From: Paracoccaceae bacterium
GTDB lineage: Bacteria > Pseudomonadota > Alphaproteobacteria > Rhodobacterales > Rhodobacteraceae
Reading direction: 5' to 3'
DNA length: 64,000 bases
Assembly: GCA_017854585.1 (NCBI GenBank)
Contig: JAFMHK010000014.1
Coordinates: forward strand, 1-64,000
The first letter of the stretch is position 1. Each line of letters starts with the position of its first letter. The position numbers and the translations under genes are program-made. This document shows positions 17,901 to 25,350 of this stretch, piece by piece. The notes under the pieces are model-generated. The model did not search any database. It worked only from the letters and a program-made list of their open reading frames with translations, and had not been told where the DNA came from.

Positions 17901-20417
17901 GATACTTTGCTGCGACAGCCTGCGCGATGCGTGTGCCGCAGAGGTCCATTCAAGCCGGTTCCGGCCCGTGATGAAAACCCGCCACAGCGTTCGGAAGATG
18001 GCATCGAGCGCGATCAGCGTGTCGCTGGCAAGGAACACGATCAAGAAGAACCAGCGCCCGCCCTTGGCCCGGATGGTATGCACGGCACTGCCAAATGTGC
18101 CCTTGCGAATGCCGCCTGTCGCAACGGCGAACATCTCTCCGATCAGATAGCTGCCGGGGGCCGCGAGCGCCAAGACCGTCCAGATCAGGGCACTGCCGGG
18201 AAGCAGCAGCCAGCCCCCCAGAAAGAACAGCAGCAGCGCCGGTGGCATCAGGCTGCGGCGCAGGTTGTCGACCATTTTCCAGCGATCGAGCACGGAAAAG
18301 CCCGTGGGCGTTGTTCCGCCATCGGCGCGCGGCACCCTGCGACCCAGCCAAGGCACCAGTTGCCAGTCGCCGCGCATCCAGCGATGGTGCCGCATGGCGA
18401 ATTCAGGATAGGTTGCGGGCAGATCTTCGTAGAGCACGATGTTGCTGACCAGCGCGGCCCTCCCGTGCAGCCCTTCGAACAGATCATGGCTGAGGATGTG
18501 ATTATCCGGGATCCGGCCCGCCATGCTGCGATGCAGGGCCGCGATATCGTAGATGCCCTTGCCGACATAAAGACCGGTGCCGAACAGGTCTTGATACACG
18601 TCCGACACCGCGCGACTGTAGATATCAATGGCGGTATCGCCCCCGTAGAGGTGGGTAAAATGCGTGCCCCTGCCAAGCTTTGGCAAAATCTCGATCCGCG
18701 GCTGCAAGATGGCATGCCCCGCGACGACCCGCCCGCTTTGCGGATTGATGACGGCCCGGTTGAGCGGGTGGGCCAACATGCCGACAAGGCGCGCCGCCGT
18801 CCCCGGCGGCAGTTGCGTGTCGGCATCCAGCGTGATCGCGTAGCGGATGCCGCGCAGGGTTTCGACAGGCCCCGCGACCACGTCGAATGCATCCTGCCCT
18901 TGGGCAAGCACGTAGCGGTTGAAATCGTGAAGTTTGCCGCGCTTGCGTTCCCACGCCATCCAGCAACCTTCGACGGGATTGTGCCTGCGGCGGCGATGCA
19001 ACAACGCGAACGGCAGTCCCGTGCCCGCCGCGTGCCTGCGATTGAGGGCATCGATCCGGTCTTGTAGCGCGGTTTCGATGCGGGCGTCTTCGGGCAGGCT
19101 TTCGGATTGCGCGTCGGCAAGATCGGACAGGACCACAAACCGCAACGCAGGATCAGGGTTTGCGGCGCGCAACACCTCGATCTTTTCCGCGATCGTATGC
19201 ACCTCGGCCTCGGAAGCGACGATGACGGGGATCACGATGGCGGTTGCGCAGTCGCGCGGGATTGCCTTTGAAAAATCCATCTCGGGCAAAACCTGCGGGC
19301 TGCTGAAGCGGGTGATGATCCAGTGACCGAACCACACGCTTGGGATCGTTGCAGGCAGAAACGACAGGGCCAGCCCGACCACCCATTGCCACGCCGTCGC
19401 ATCATGCCGCCAAAGATAGAGGACCGAGACCGAGATTGCGGCGGCCACAAGCAACACCAGTCCTGCGGCATAAAGCTTGCCCTTGTGACGCGAGAGCATG
19501 CGTTTCATGGTCAGACGCCACGAGACGCGAGCGTCAAGGGTGTCCTCAAGCGCGGGCCATCCATCGCCGATCAAAACGTAGCCGACATGACCGGACCGGT
19601 CTTCGTTGTCATGTGTTTGCGACAGGGCGACCGCCGCGCGCGCCACATCGGCTTCGGTCTTGTCGCATCGCTGGGCCAATTCCTCGACCACGCGGCGATA
19701 CCGGTTGCGGGTTTCGAAGGTCATGGTCGGGTAGACACCCGCCGGATCCCTTGACAGTTCCGCTTCGATGCAACTGACGTCATCGACAAAGTCCCGCCAT
19801 TTGATGGCATCGATGGTGATCAGGTTCGTGATCGCTTTTGCAAGGCGATCCACGGGCGGGACATCTGTCTTGGCCAAGGTCCCCGCGCTGAGCCGCACGG
19901 GCGGCATCAGGTCCGGGGCCAACGTGGCGACCGCGTCGATGAACCGTTCCATGCAGACCAGCCGCAGCATGGAGGGCATCGCCCAGAGTTCCGCATTGGT
20001 GAGGTCTGCGGATTCTTGGTAGTGCGCGATGAAATCCGTCAGGGCCGTCAGTGTGATCTGCGGGCCCAAACCGTCATACGCCGCCTGAGCCACGGCAAGG
20101 ATGCGCGGCGGGCGGGCGTCCTTGGGGCCGGCAAGCGCTGGAAGCTTGTCGTAGAAATGCCGCGGCAGGTCTTCCTTCAGGCGGCGCAGACCCCGCAGGA
20201 CCTGATAATCGTTGTCCAATATCCAGTCCGCGGCGCGCGCGTGATCGGGCGGCGGGTCCTTGCAATAGCGGCGCACCCGTTCGAACCAGTCATCCAGCAG
20301 CAGCAAGTTGCGATAGCTGTCCAGCAAGGTCGGTCGCCCCGGCCCGACAACGTGGCGCGAGGGGGCGGTTTGCGGTGCGGTCCGTGGGGCACGCGGGGTC
20401 TTGCCCACTTCGTTCAT
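11949..20417 (-). CDS. ndvB: Cyclic beta-1,2-glucan synthase (NdvB/ChvB)
   Basis: 2822-residue inner-membrane enzyme, matching the length of rhizobial NdvB/ChvB (about 2830). It builds periplasmic cyclic glucan from UDP-glucose. The GT84 domain shows the DADTQ metal/sugar site (about 530) and RWMRGDWQ (about 680). Hydrophobic segments lie near 310-370, 735-780, 810-830 and 865-900. The C-terminal GH94 glycoside phosphorylase part, which sets ring size, has GSGDWNDGM (about 2490). The ATG at 20417 overlaps the upstream USP stop (TGATG), so translation is coupled. Cyclic glucans serve hypo-osmotic adaptation and the envelope. An FNR-type promoter for this gene would be unusual. Confidence 0.95.
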   Translation of the reverse strand: MNEVGKTPRAPRTAPQTAPSRHVVGPGRPTLLDSYRNLLLLDDWFERVRRYCKDPPPDHARAADWILDNDYQVLRGLRRLKEDLPRHFYDKLPALAGPKDARPPRILAVAQAAYDGLGPQITLTALTDFIAHYQESADLTNAELWAMPSMLRLVCMERFIDAVATLAPDLMPPVRLSAGTLAKTDVPPVDRLAKAITNLITIDAIKWRDFVDDVSCIEAELSRDPAGVYPTMTFETRNRYRRVVEELAQRCDKTEADVARAAVALSQTHDNEDRSGHVGYVLIGDGWPALEDTLDARVSWRLTMKRMLSRHKGKLYAAGLVLLVAAAISVSVLYLWRHDATAWQWVVGLALSFLPATIPSVWFGHWIITRFSSPQVLPEMDFSKAIPRDCATAIVIPVIVASEAEVHTIAEKIEVLRAANPDPALRFVVLSDLADAQSESLPEDARIETALQDRIDALNRRHAAGTGLPFALLHRRRRHNPVEGCWMAWERKRGKLHDFNRYVLAQGQDAFDVVAGPVETLRGIRYAITLDADTQLPPGTAARLVGMLAHPLNRAVINPQSGRVVAGHAILQPRIEILPKLGRGTHFTHLYGGDTAIDIYSRAVSDVYQDLFGTGLYVGKGIYDIAALHRSMAGRIPDNHILSHDLFEGLHGRAALVSNIVLYEDLPATYPEFAMRHHRWMRGDWQLVPWLGRRVPRADGGTTPTGFSVLDRWKMVDNLRRSLMPPALLLFFLGGWLLLPGSALIWTVLALAAPGSYLIGEMFAVATGGIRKGTFGSAVHTIRAKGGRWFFLIVFLASDTLIALDAIFRTLWRVFITGRNRLEWTSAAHASRRLSQQSIRRSSWRLMWPSSAFAMLLAAHLALFDLQGFWPAVPVLLLWLIAPEISVWSARPRYFRAEALSTRQRAFLTLVARRTWHFFETNVGPADNWLPPDNVQIGDHEIVAHRTSPTNIGMFLVSALAARDLGFITTSDFVARGRNTIDTLGKMASYRGHLLNWYDTQTLEPLEPRYISAVDSGNLAVSLVTLKQGCLELIARPVVTPENFTGLEATLDLLCAALRDAPGQDHSPLAVTEAAIRDEIARAATSPLLWQAGFTALGGAHWQALEKHALDAIEKSPGLSEAKAADITTWLERFQHDLHATARDIDSFMPWLAVIADCPDACASAARDIADQLHGADTLADGMASAKALITILDGWRAAHPDMASHTKGWLDQLAAAAQLGLARQDALRDALRDLAAKADQLAFGMDFAFLYDTATRLFWIGYNQSLGKMDTSHYDLLATEARLASYFAIAKHDAPIEHWFAFSRPITRLQGKPSILSWNGSMFEYLMPPLFLPSYRDTLLGESELTAVDFQRAYCRERGVPWGISESAFSATDAGGTYQYRAFGVPGLGIRRGLIDDLVIAPYGSALALCGWPETAALNLETLAELGALTRYGFIEALDFTPDRVTPGRAFIPVTTFMAHHQGMVQTAIVNALRDDIMVRRFLRETSIRAMDLLLQERVPWDVPLERGRVDEIWDHPADTNPAPELAPWVPSLHFVVPQVHLLGNGRMSSLMTASGGGGLSLQDTALTRWQPDPTRTTHGLWIYLQDVERDTLWSLGSAPTGRADAQTRCVFHQHMVELLRRHDGIVARMDVTVAPFDDVEIRRVTLINEGEGERTIDLTTYAEVVLAPAPEDERHPAFSKLFVHSDYLPDDQTLVFTRRPRRPETRPPVLLHKLVADGPDIAVTAWETDRHRFVGRNRSARAPEGLRTGLGNTTGWTLDPVMALQARVTLKPMETRQLVFLTVASTSIRKGLQVAQSYPMGAIDHVFRDALAEAARTVHKLGIAADHLPELQVLSSLLVHVHQSFRTARATDIEWGGQPDLWRFGISGDFPILLLKLSNGEGSALLDILVRGQCLWRQTGLKVDLVILRQDATSYEEPLRDRILAIVNDTNTASRLGMAGGIHLVPGDQLAAPVRRGIEAAAHVVLQDENKTLREILDRVLDIDDIPPPFTPEPSVPYDPVPPLTRPDNLLFDNGYGGFDPETSDYLIHLSAGLRTPAPWCNVLANDDFGCLVSEAGLGATWSLNSGEHRLTPWSNDPVADVPGEVVYLRDEADGKVWTTTPLPMGQATTCQIRHGPGMTEWRQNSHGLEQHLTACVPPDDAVKLVRLRLRNPSGQDRRISVTYYAEWVLGALCSVARPHVVSHFDAGLGAIIARNQWNPEFAARIAFLTASTDPLSVSGDRNDFLGQYGDVSAPAGLWRWDLGGHFPSGGDACAAFQVHLDIPAGQHAEVVFAMGEVGNSDDLAPAIARWRDAAQTDRAMQATRAVWAKRLGGVQVKTPDPGFDLMINRWLPYQNRSCRIMARAGFYQAGGAFGFRDQLQDVLALLICDPDCARQHILLAARYQFEAGDVLHWWHPPDGRGVRTRCSDDYIWLAYVTARYVVATGDTNILDERVPFLAAPDLRPEEYDRYALFDHAEPGTLYDHCVRALDRMMSTGIHGLPLMGSGDWNDGMDRIGDKGQGESVWLAWFQIATVAIFAPIARRAGHVDDADRWGAHSNALANAISSHAWDGNWYLRAFDDDGLPWGSAANAECRIDLIAQAWAVLSGLPVDARTCRALQSAGEALVDPQARLIRLLTPPFDKTDRDPGYIRAYPPGIRENGGQYTHAAVWLGMAYAAIKDGNLAHQVFDIINPIRRASDQQAADRYRREPYVLAGDVSGVGAQTGQGGWSWYTGAAGWALQLGLGGILGVTPENGAVRIDPCLPTAWGRAGVVLDGENGCLDITIDDPDHVGHGQCVIAVDDNIVAGPLLPFPGTGKTSQVVVTLKPHAPPAGMDADIL

Positions 20418-21442
20418 CAGTCAGTGCCGGCCGGCTGTCTGACCCCCGTCGACGCCACATTGCCAAACGCGTGATTGCCGTCGCGGCCGTTTCGGTAGCG
20501 CACCAGCAACACCGGAACATCGGCCCGGTCGAAAACAAACCGCGCCACATCGCCGGTGGGCACATCCTTGTGGCCACTTTGCCCATGGGTCGCCATGACC
20601 ACGAAATCCGCCTTGTGCTGTGTCACCGCATCGATCAGCGCCCGGCGGGCATCGCCGCTGCGGGAAATGCTGGTCGTGATCTTCAGGCCATTGTGTGCAA
20701 GCCGGTTCTTGATGCCGGCAAGATAGGTCTTGCCGGCCTGTTCATTCCTTTTGCGCACCATGTCGTGCAGGCGCTGGGCTTCTTGATCCCTGCCGCCGAA
20801 TTCCGTCAGACCGGGTTCGGGGGCGACGTAGCAAAGCATCAATTCCGAAGTTTCCGCCTTGGCCAGCCTGATCGCCTTGGGCAGGGCCATTTCGGCGCGC
20901 GCCGACCCGTCGAGGGGCACCAATATCCGAAGATACGGCTTGTCCGCCGCGATCTGGGTTTCCGCAGGGATCATCAAGACGGCGGCGCTGCGGGACGACA
21001 AGACGCCCCAACACGTCTCGCTGAGATGCCACGGGTTGTCGCCGTGCGATCGCATGGTGGCGGCAATGTCGACCTGATGCTTTTCAAGGTAGGACTGGAT
21101 CTGCCTGATGCACGGCCCCTCAAGGAGCTTGGCCTCGCATGGTGCGTCGGCGTCATCGGCGCTTTGAACCAGCCGCGTCAGCCAGTTCATCGCCTTTTGT
21201 TTCCGAATGTCCCATTTGATCGGATCAATGGGGCCATCGTCATCGTCGGAACGGCATTGCACATGGATCAGCACCACCTTTCCCCCAAGTGCGCCAGCCA
21301 CCTTTTGCGCGTGACGGAGGCTTGGCGGGGGCACGGTGGGATCTTCGATGAACACCAGAACATCGGACGGCGCGGCGGCATGGTTCGCGTGCGCGGGGTG
21401 GGTTGGCACAGCTTCCGTTTTCTGCCGCGAACTGGTGATCAT
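20417..21442 (-). CDS. Tandem universal stress protein (two USP domains)
   Basis: 341 residues from the ATG at 21442 with AGGAAG eight bases upstream; a longer frame to 21580 adds low-complexity residues. Domain 1 spans about 25-165, starting DVLVFIEDP. Domain 2 spans about 175-330, starting RILVPLDGS and ending GHKDVPTGDVARFV then VPVLLV, close to the USP nucleotide motif. Cytoplasmic, likely a stress or energy-state protein. It is first in a two-gene operon with the glucan synthase and shares one base with it. The promoter is probably the 21608 box with TAGATT at 21581-21586, giving a leader of about 130 nt. Confidence 0.85.
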   Translation of the reverse strand: MITSSRQKTEAVPTHPAHANHAAAPSDVLVFIEDPTVPPPSLRHAQKVAGALGGKVVLIHVQCRSDDDDGPIDPIKWDIRKQKAMNWLTRLVQSADDADAPCEAKLLEGPCIRQIQSYLEKHQVDIAATMRSHGDNPWHLSETCWGVLSSRSAAVLMIPAETQIAADKPYLRILVPLDGSARAEMALPKAIRLAKAETSELMLCYVAPEPGLTEFGGRDQEAQRLHDMVRKRNEQAGKTYLAGIKNRLAHNGLKITTSISRSGDARRALIDAVTQHKADFVVMATHGQSGHKDVPTGDVARFVFDRADVPVLLVRYRNGRDGNHAFGNVASTGVRQPAGTD

Positions 21443-21866
21443 ATGCGATACTTCCTGCTGCAAGGTTTTCGACACTCGGAACCGGGTGCGATGACCCTGT
21501 GGTCGGTTCAATGTGGTGCATGCGTTCGGGGGGCGGCGCCGATGCTGCATTTGCTGCAGCCGACGACATCCGATGTTCAAAATCTAGACGCAGAACCGCC
21601 GCGCCAATTGATGGAAATCAACCGGCCCCGCATCCGGCGGACTAAGCGTGAGGGCATGCACCATGCCATTTCAATCACCTTGCGGGGCATTCATTCGACC
21701 TTGGGCTTTCCTTTTCCCGAACGGTTTCCGGCCCCTCGCGTGCGGTCTTGATCGGATGTTGCCGTTCCCGACCCGCAGATCGCGCGAACAAGGCATGTTG
21801 GACGCGCCGCCACCCCTGCCCAGGCAAGTTCCCGCCGAGTCTTGAAACAACAGAAGAAGTGTCGCC
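21443..21866. other. Divergent intergenic region between usp-ndvB and cfa
   Basis: 424 bp without a supportable gene. It holds a perfect FNR-type box (21608-21621), a good leftward -10, and a weaker rightward one (TAAGCG, 21643-21648, at the same 31-bp spacing). The box may serve both directions, or cfa may have its own promoter nearer 21800. Confidence 0.5.
21608..21621. promoter_or_regulatory. FNR-type box TTGATggaaATCAA (perfect consensus)
   Basis: Exact match to TTGAT-N4-ATCAA. On the minus strand TAGATT (21581-21586) is 31 bp from the centre and matches four of six -10 positions, pointing at usp-ndvB. Confidence 0.85.
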
Positions 21867-23234
21867 ATGAGCCTGCTTTTGAAACACCCGCTTGACTGGA
21901 TGCTGAAGTCCATCTTGCAAGACGGGTCTCTGCGCGTCGTGATGCCCGATGGTGATGTCCGGCAGTATGGCGACCGGACCGGCGCGCCGATCACGGTGCG
22001 GATCCACGACCGGGCGACGGTCAGACAGCTGGCCTTGAACGCGGAGATGGCGGTGGGCGAGGCCTATATGAACGGCACGCTCACCGTCGATGATGGCGAT
22101 CTGCAGGGCCTGTTGGCGTTGATCGTTCGCAACATGCGGCGAGTGGATGCGCACCCGATCTGGTGGCAAAAGCTGCTGCGGAACACGCGGACAAGCCTGC
22201 GCGGGCTGGCGCAAAACAACGTCGTGCAACGTGCGCGGCGCAACGTGGCGCATCACTATGACCTTTCGGGGCAGCTTTATGATCTGTTTCTCGACGATGA
22301 CCGCCAATATTCCTGTGGCTATTTCAGGGACCCGAACGAAACCTTGGAACAGGCGCAAGCGCACAAAAAAGAGCACATCGCGCGCAAACTGCTGATCGAA
22401 CCGGGCATGAGCGTGCTGGATATCGGTTGCGGCTGGGGCGGCATGGCGCTGAGCTTGGCCAGAGATTACGGTGCACGCGTTGTCGGCGTAACGTTGTCGG
22501 AAGAGCAACATGCCTTTGCGACCAGGCGCGCCAAGCAAGACGGGTTATCGGATCAGGTTGACTTCCGGCTTTGCGACTATCGCCACGTCGAAGGCAACTT
22601 CGACAGGATCGTGTCGGTCGGGATGTTCGAACATGTCGGCATCCGGCATTTCGATGCGTATTTCCAGACGATCCGCAATCGCCTGACACCCGACGGGGTT
22701 GCGTTGATCCACACGATCGGCTGGGCCGCCCCGCCAGAGGCGACAAACCCATGGATTGCCAAATACATCTTTCCCGGCGGATACATCCCGCCCGTTTCCG
22801 AAGTGATGGCCGCCGTCGAGGGCGCCCGACTGTGGACCACGGATATCGAATGCTGGCGGCTGCATTACGCCTATACGCTGCGCCACTGGTACGACCGTTT
22901 TGCGGCGCACGAAGATGAAGTCGCGGCGATGTACGATGAACGCTTTGTCAGGATGTGGCGCTTCTATCTTGCGGCATGCGAGCAGACCTTTCGCTATGGC
23001 CCGCAGGCCGTCTACCAGTTTCAGTTGGCCCGGCGCGTCGATGCCGTTCCGCTGACGCGCGATTATCTCTACCCGCAGTCGGAACGCAGCGCGCGCACGC
23101 GCGTTGTCAAAGGCCAGCGCCCCGCATTGGTCGCCACCAGCGATCTGGACGCACGGGCAACGGGCACGGGCACATCCCATTTCACCCCACGCAAGGAACA
23201 AGGCAATGATCGGCAAAATCCTTCTGGCCGCTGA
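21867..23234 (+). CDS. cfa: Cyclopropane-fatty-acyl-phospholipid synthase
   Basis: 455-residue SAM-dependent enzyme that converts unsaturated acyl chains of membrane phospholipids to cyclopropane forms. The SAM site VLDIGCGWGG lies near 185-194, followed by VVGVTLSEEQ and later FEHVGIRHFDAYF. The N-terminal domain of about 110 residues resembles the lipid-binding part of the family. Start ATG at 21867 with AGAAG upstream. The last 29 bases overlap the next gene in another frame, so the final residues are not conserved sequence. Cyclopropanation is a classic stationary-phase, acid and low-oxygen membrane response. Confidence 0.95.
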   Translation: MSLLLKHPLDWMLKSILQDGSLRVVMPDGDVRQYGDRTGAPITVRIHDRATVRQLALNAEMAVGEAYMNGTLTVDDGDLQGLLALIVRNMRRVDAHPIWWQKLLRNTRTSLRGLAQNNVVQRARRNVAHHYDLSGQLYDLFLDDDRQYSCGYFRDPNETLEQAQAHKKEHIARKLLIEPGMSVLDIGCGWGGMALSLARDYGARVVGVTLSEEQHAFATRRAKQDGLSDQVDFRLCDYRHVEGNFDRIVSVGMFEHVGIRHFDAYFQTIRNRLTPDGVALIHTIGWAAPPEATNPWIAKYIFPGGYIPPVSEVMAAVEGARLWTTDIECWRLHYAYTLRHWYDRFAAHEDEVAAMYDERFVRMWRFYLAACEQTFRYGPQAVYQFQLARRVDAVPLTRDYLYPQSERSARTRVVKGQRPALVATSDLDARATGTGTSHFTPRKEQGNDRQNPSGR

Positions 23235-23733
23235 CGGCTCCCTCAATGCGGATCGCGCCGCCGACATCGCGGCAGAGTTGGCAAGCCGACTGAGCGCCGA
23301 TCTGTTCATCGTGCATGTGATGATGCACGGGCGCCCGTCGGACGAGTTGGTGCGCATGGCCGAGGTCGAACACCTTGTCAAAGAAGCCTATACGACCGTC
23401 TCACCCGGCATCGCCTATGTCACGGGAAGTCACCCCGATGTCTTGGGTGCCAAAGCGACGGACCCGAGGTTCCTGAGCATCATTTCGGAACTGGGCGAGC
23501 AGATCGTCAAGCGCGCGAAACTGCGCTGTGCCAAACAGGGCGCCAAGAATATCAAGACCTCGGTGCGCAGCGGCGATTACGCAGACGAAATTCTTGGTGC
23601 CGCCACCGCATTCAAGGCCGACATGATCGTCGTCGGATCACGCGGGCTTGGGGTGATCACACGGACCGTGTTGGGCAGCGTGTCGCAAAAAGTGCTGCAC
23701 AATGCGCAATGCAGCGTCTTGACCGTCAGGTGA
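23206..23733 (+). CDS. Universal stress protein, single domain
   Basis: 175 residues from the ATG at 23206, inside the end of cfa, with AAGGAACAAGG upstream. It begins IGKILLAADGS and ends with the classical nucleotide motif GSRGLGVITRTVLGSVSQKVLHNA then CSVLTV (given in two parts, residues about 144-172). That GxxG-x9-GS motif indicates an ATP-binding USP. Overlap with cfa implies translational coupling and a shared promoter. The role is inferred from family: survival under energy or oxygen limitation. Confidence 0.9.
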   Translation: MIGKILLAADGSLNADRAADIAAELASRLSADLFIVHVMMHGRPSDELVRMAEVEHLVKEAYTTVSPGIAYVTGSHPDVLGAKATDPRFLSIISELGEQIVKRAKLRCAKQGAKNIKTSVRSGDYADEILGAATAFKADMIVVGSRGLGVITRTVLGSVSQKVLHNAQCSVLTVR

Positions 23734-23783
23734 ACTTGACGGGCGGCCTGTCCGGCTGTGATGCCACCCTGCGCTGAGCGAGG

Positions 23784-24050
23784 TCAGACGATCCCGTCAA
23801 TCTTCCAGATTTGCCGGAGATCGGTGACGGCGCGGCGCGGCATGTTGTAGTAACGCGCGATATCAGCGTCCGACAGCCCCAGATCGGTCAGGGTCTCAAG
23901 GCACCGTTTGGGCGTCGGCCCCAGAACGTGCAGGTATTTCTGGAACTCCAGCGGCAGTTCATATCGCGATATCTGGCCACGAAACTGACGGGAGCGGTTT
24001 CCAGGGCTTAGCTGTCTGATGATGTCGTGAACGCAATCCTTGTTGTTCAT
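23784..24050 (-). CDS. Small conserved protein with HTH-like C-terminus
   Basis: 88 residues from the ATG at 24050, which has GGAGGGAGG upstream at a long spacing of about 12; a start at 24137 is less likely. Basic N-terminal half (RSRQFRGQISRYELP). The end, LSDADIARYYNMPRRAVTDLRQIW, looks like a helix-turn-helix. I do not recognise a named family. It could be a small DNA-binding regulator. It is divergent from adh, and the 24217 box lies in the gap between them. Confidence 0.6.
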   Translation of the reverse strand: MNNKDCVHDIIRQLSPGNRSRQFRGQISRYELPLEFQKYLHVLGPTPKRCLETLTDLGLSDADIARYYNMPRRAVTDLRQIWKIDGIV

Positions 24051-24216
24051 TGCAGCTTTTTTACCTCCCTCCGCAAAGGCCCGACAACTAGCCAATTTCC
24101 TAAGGGCGATGTCAGGGCGGCGATTGATCGTCATCAAGATGGGCGCGCACGTGTCAGCACACGGCAGAAATCTGCTGATCGTGGCGGCATCGTGAACCGG
24201 CGGCCGGACCGTTCAA

Positions 24217-24230
24217 TTGATCCCCATCAG
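24217..24230. promoter_or_regulatory. FNR-type box TTGATccccATCAg
   Basis: One mismatch in the second half-site. The centre is 60.5 bp before the adh ATG. TAGAAC (24252-24257) is exactly 31 bp downstream and matches four of six -10 positions. Confidence 0.7.
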
Positions 24231-24283
24231 TGCCGCGCGCCGAAAGCGGGCTAGAACACGGGCCTGTCCACGGGAGGAATGCG

Positions 24284-25267
24284 ATGCGCGCGATGGTTCT
24301 GCACGACGGGGCAACCCGGCTTCGACTTGAACAGCTTGCATCGCCTGCCTGTGGCCCCCGACAGGTCCGCCTGCGGATCGAGGCATGCGGTGTTTGCCGA
24401 ACGGATCTGCATATTGTCGATGCAGAGTTGAAGAACCCTGTGCTGCCGTTGATCCCCGGACATGAAACTGTCGGTCGGATCACCGAAATCGGGAGGGAAG
24501 TCCACGGGCTTGCGGCAGGCCAGCGCGTCGGGGTCCCTTGGTTGGGGCGCACCTGTGGTCAATGCCCGCACTGCCGCGCGGGGCGTGAAAACCTGTGCGA
24601 TGCGCCCGGTTTCACGGGATACACCCTGAACGGCGGCTATGCCGATGAATGCGTGGCAGACGCGGCGTATGTGTTCGCTTTGGCCGAAGATGCAGACCCG
24701 GTCGGATTGGCCCCGCTGCTTTGCGCCGGACTGATCGGGTATCGCAGTTATGCGATGGCGGGCGATGCCCCGCGATTGGGGTTCTACGGGTTTGGCGCGG
24801 CGGCGCATATCCTTGCCCAGATCGCAGTCTGGCAAGACCGCGACGTCTATGCCTTTACCAGACCGGGCGACCGGCCCGCGCAGGACTTCGCCCGCCAACT
24901 GGGCGCTGTCTGGGCCGGAGGGTCGGATGCCTCGCCCGGCGTTTTGCTGGATGCCGCGATCATCTTTGCCCCGGTGGGCGCGCTGATCCCCACGGCCTTG
25001 AAAGCGGTGCGCAAGGGCGGCCGGGTCATTTGCGCGGGCATTCACATGAGCGATATTCCGTCCTTTCCCTATGCCGATCTGTGGCACGAGCGGCAGGTGA
25101 TGTCGGTTGCCAACCTGACACGGCAGGACGGCGATGCGTTCTTTCCGCTGGCCGCGCGGGCAGGCGTGCAGACACAGACCACGCCCTATCCGTTGGAAGA
25201 TGCCAATCTTGCCTTGGATGACCTGCGCAAGGGCCACCTGCAGGGCGCGGCGGTGCTGGTTCCCTGA
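24284..25267 (+). CDS. Zinc-dependent alcohol dehydrogenase
   Basis: 327 residues from the ATG at 24284, with GGAGG six bases upstream. Medium-chain dehydrogenase. The catalytic zinc ligand is in CGVCRTD, followed by PGHETVG. The structural zinc loop CGQCPHCRAGRENLC has four Cys. The Rossmann region has FYGFGAAAH. It resembles AdhP/AdhA-type primary alcohol dehydrogenases. Expression from an FNR-type promoter would fit NADH disposal during fermentation or oxygen limitation. Substrate not deducible. Confidence 0.9.
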   Translation: MRAMVLHDGATRLRLEQLASPACGPRQVRLRIEACGVCRTDLHIVDAELKNPVLPLIPGHETVGRITEIGREVHGLAAGQRVGVPWLGRTCGQCPHCRAGRENLCDAPGFTGYTLNGGYADECVADAAYVFALAEDADPVGLAPLLCAGLIGYRSYAMAGDAPRLGFYGFGAAAHILAQIAVWQDRDVYAFTRPGDRPAQDFARQLGAVWAGGSDASPGVLLDAAIIFAPVGALIPTALKAVRKGGRVICAGIHMSDIPSFPYADLWHERQVMSVANLTRQDGDAFFPLAARAGVQTQTTPYPLEDANLALDDLRKGHLQGAAVLVP

Positions 25268-25301
25268 CCCGGCCGCAGCGCGTTCGAAACACGCGCCGAG
25301 A

Positions 25302-25315
25302 TTGACAAACCTCAA
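25302..25315. promoter_or_regulatory. FNR-type box TTGACaaacCTCAA
   Basis: Half-sites TTGAC and CTCAA. The centre is only 42.5 bp before the ATG at 25351. TAATTT (25338-25343) is 32 bp from the centre, which would put the transcription start at or next to the start codon. Likely promoter of the 8.4-kb fusion-chaperone operon. Confidence 0.65.
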
Positions 25316-25350
25316 TCCCCCGGCACCCCGGATCAGGTAATTTCCAGCCC

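Noticed and set aside
21216-21228. TTGATcggATCAA inside the tandem usp gene
   Set aside because: Spacer of three and intragenic; likely coding coincidence.
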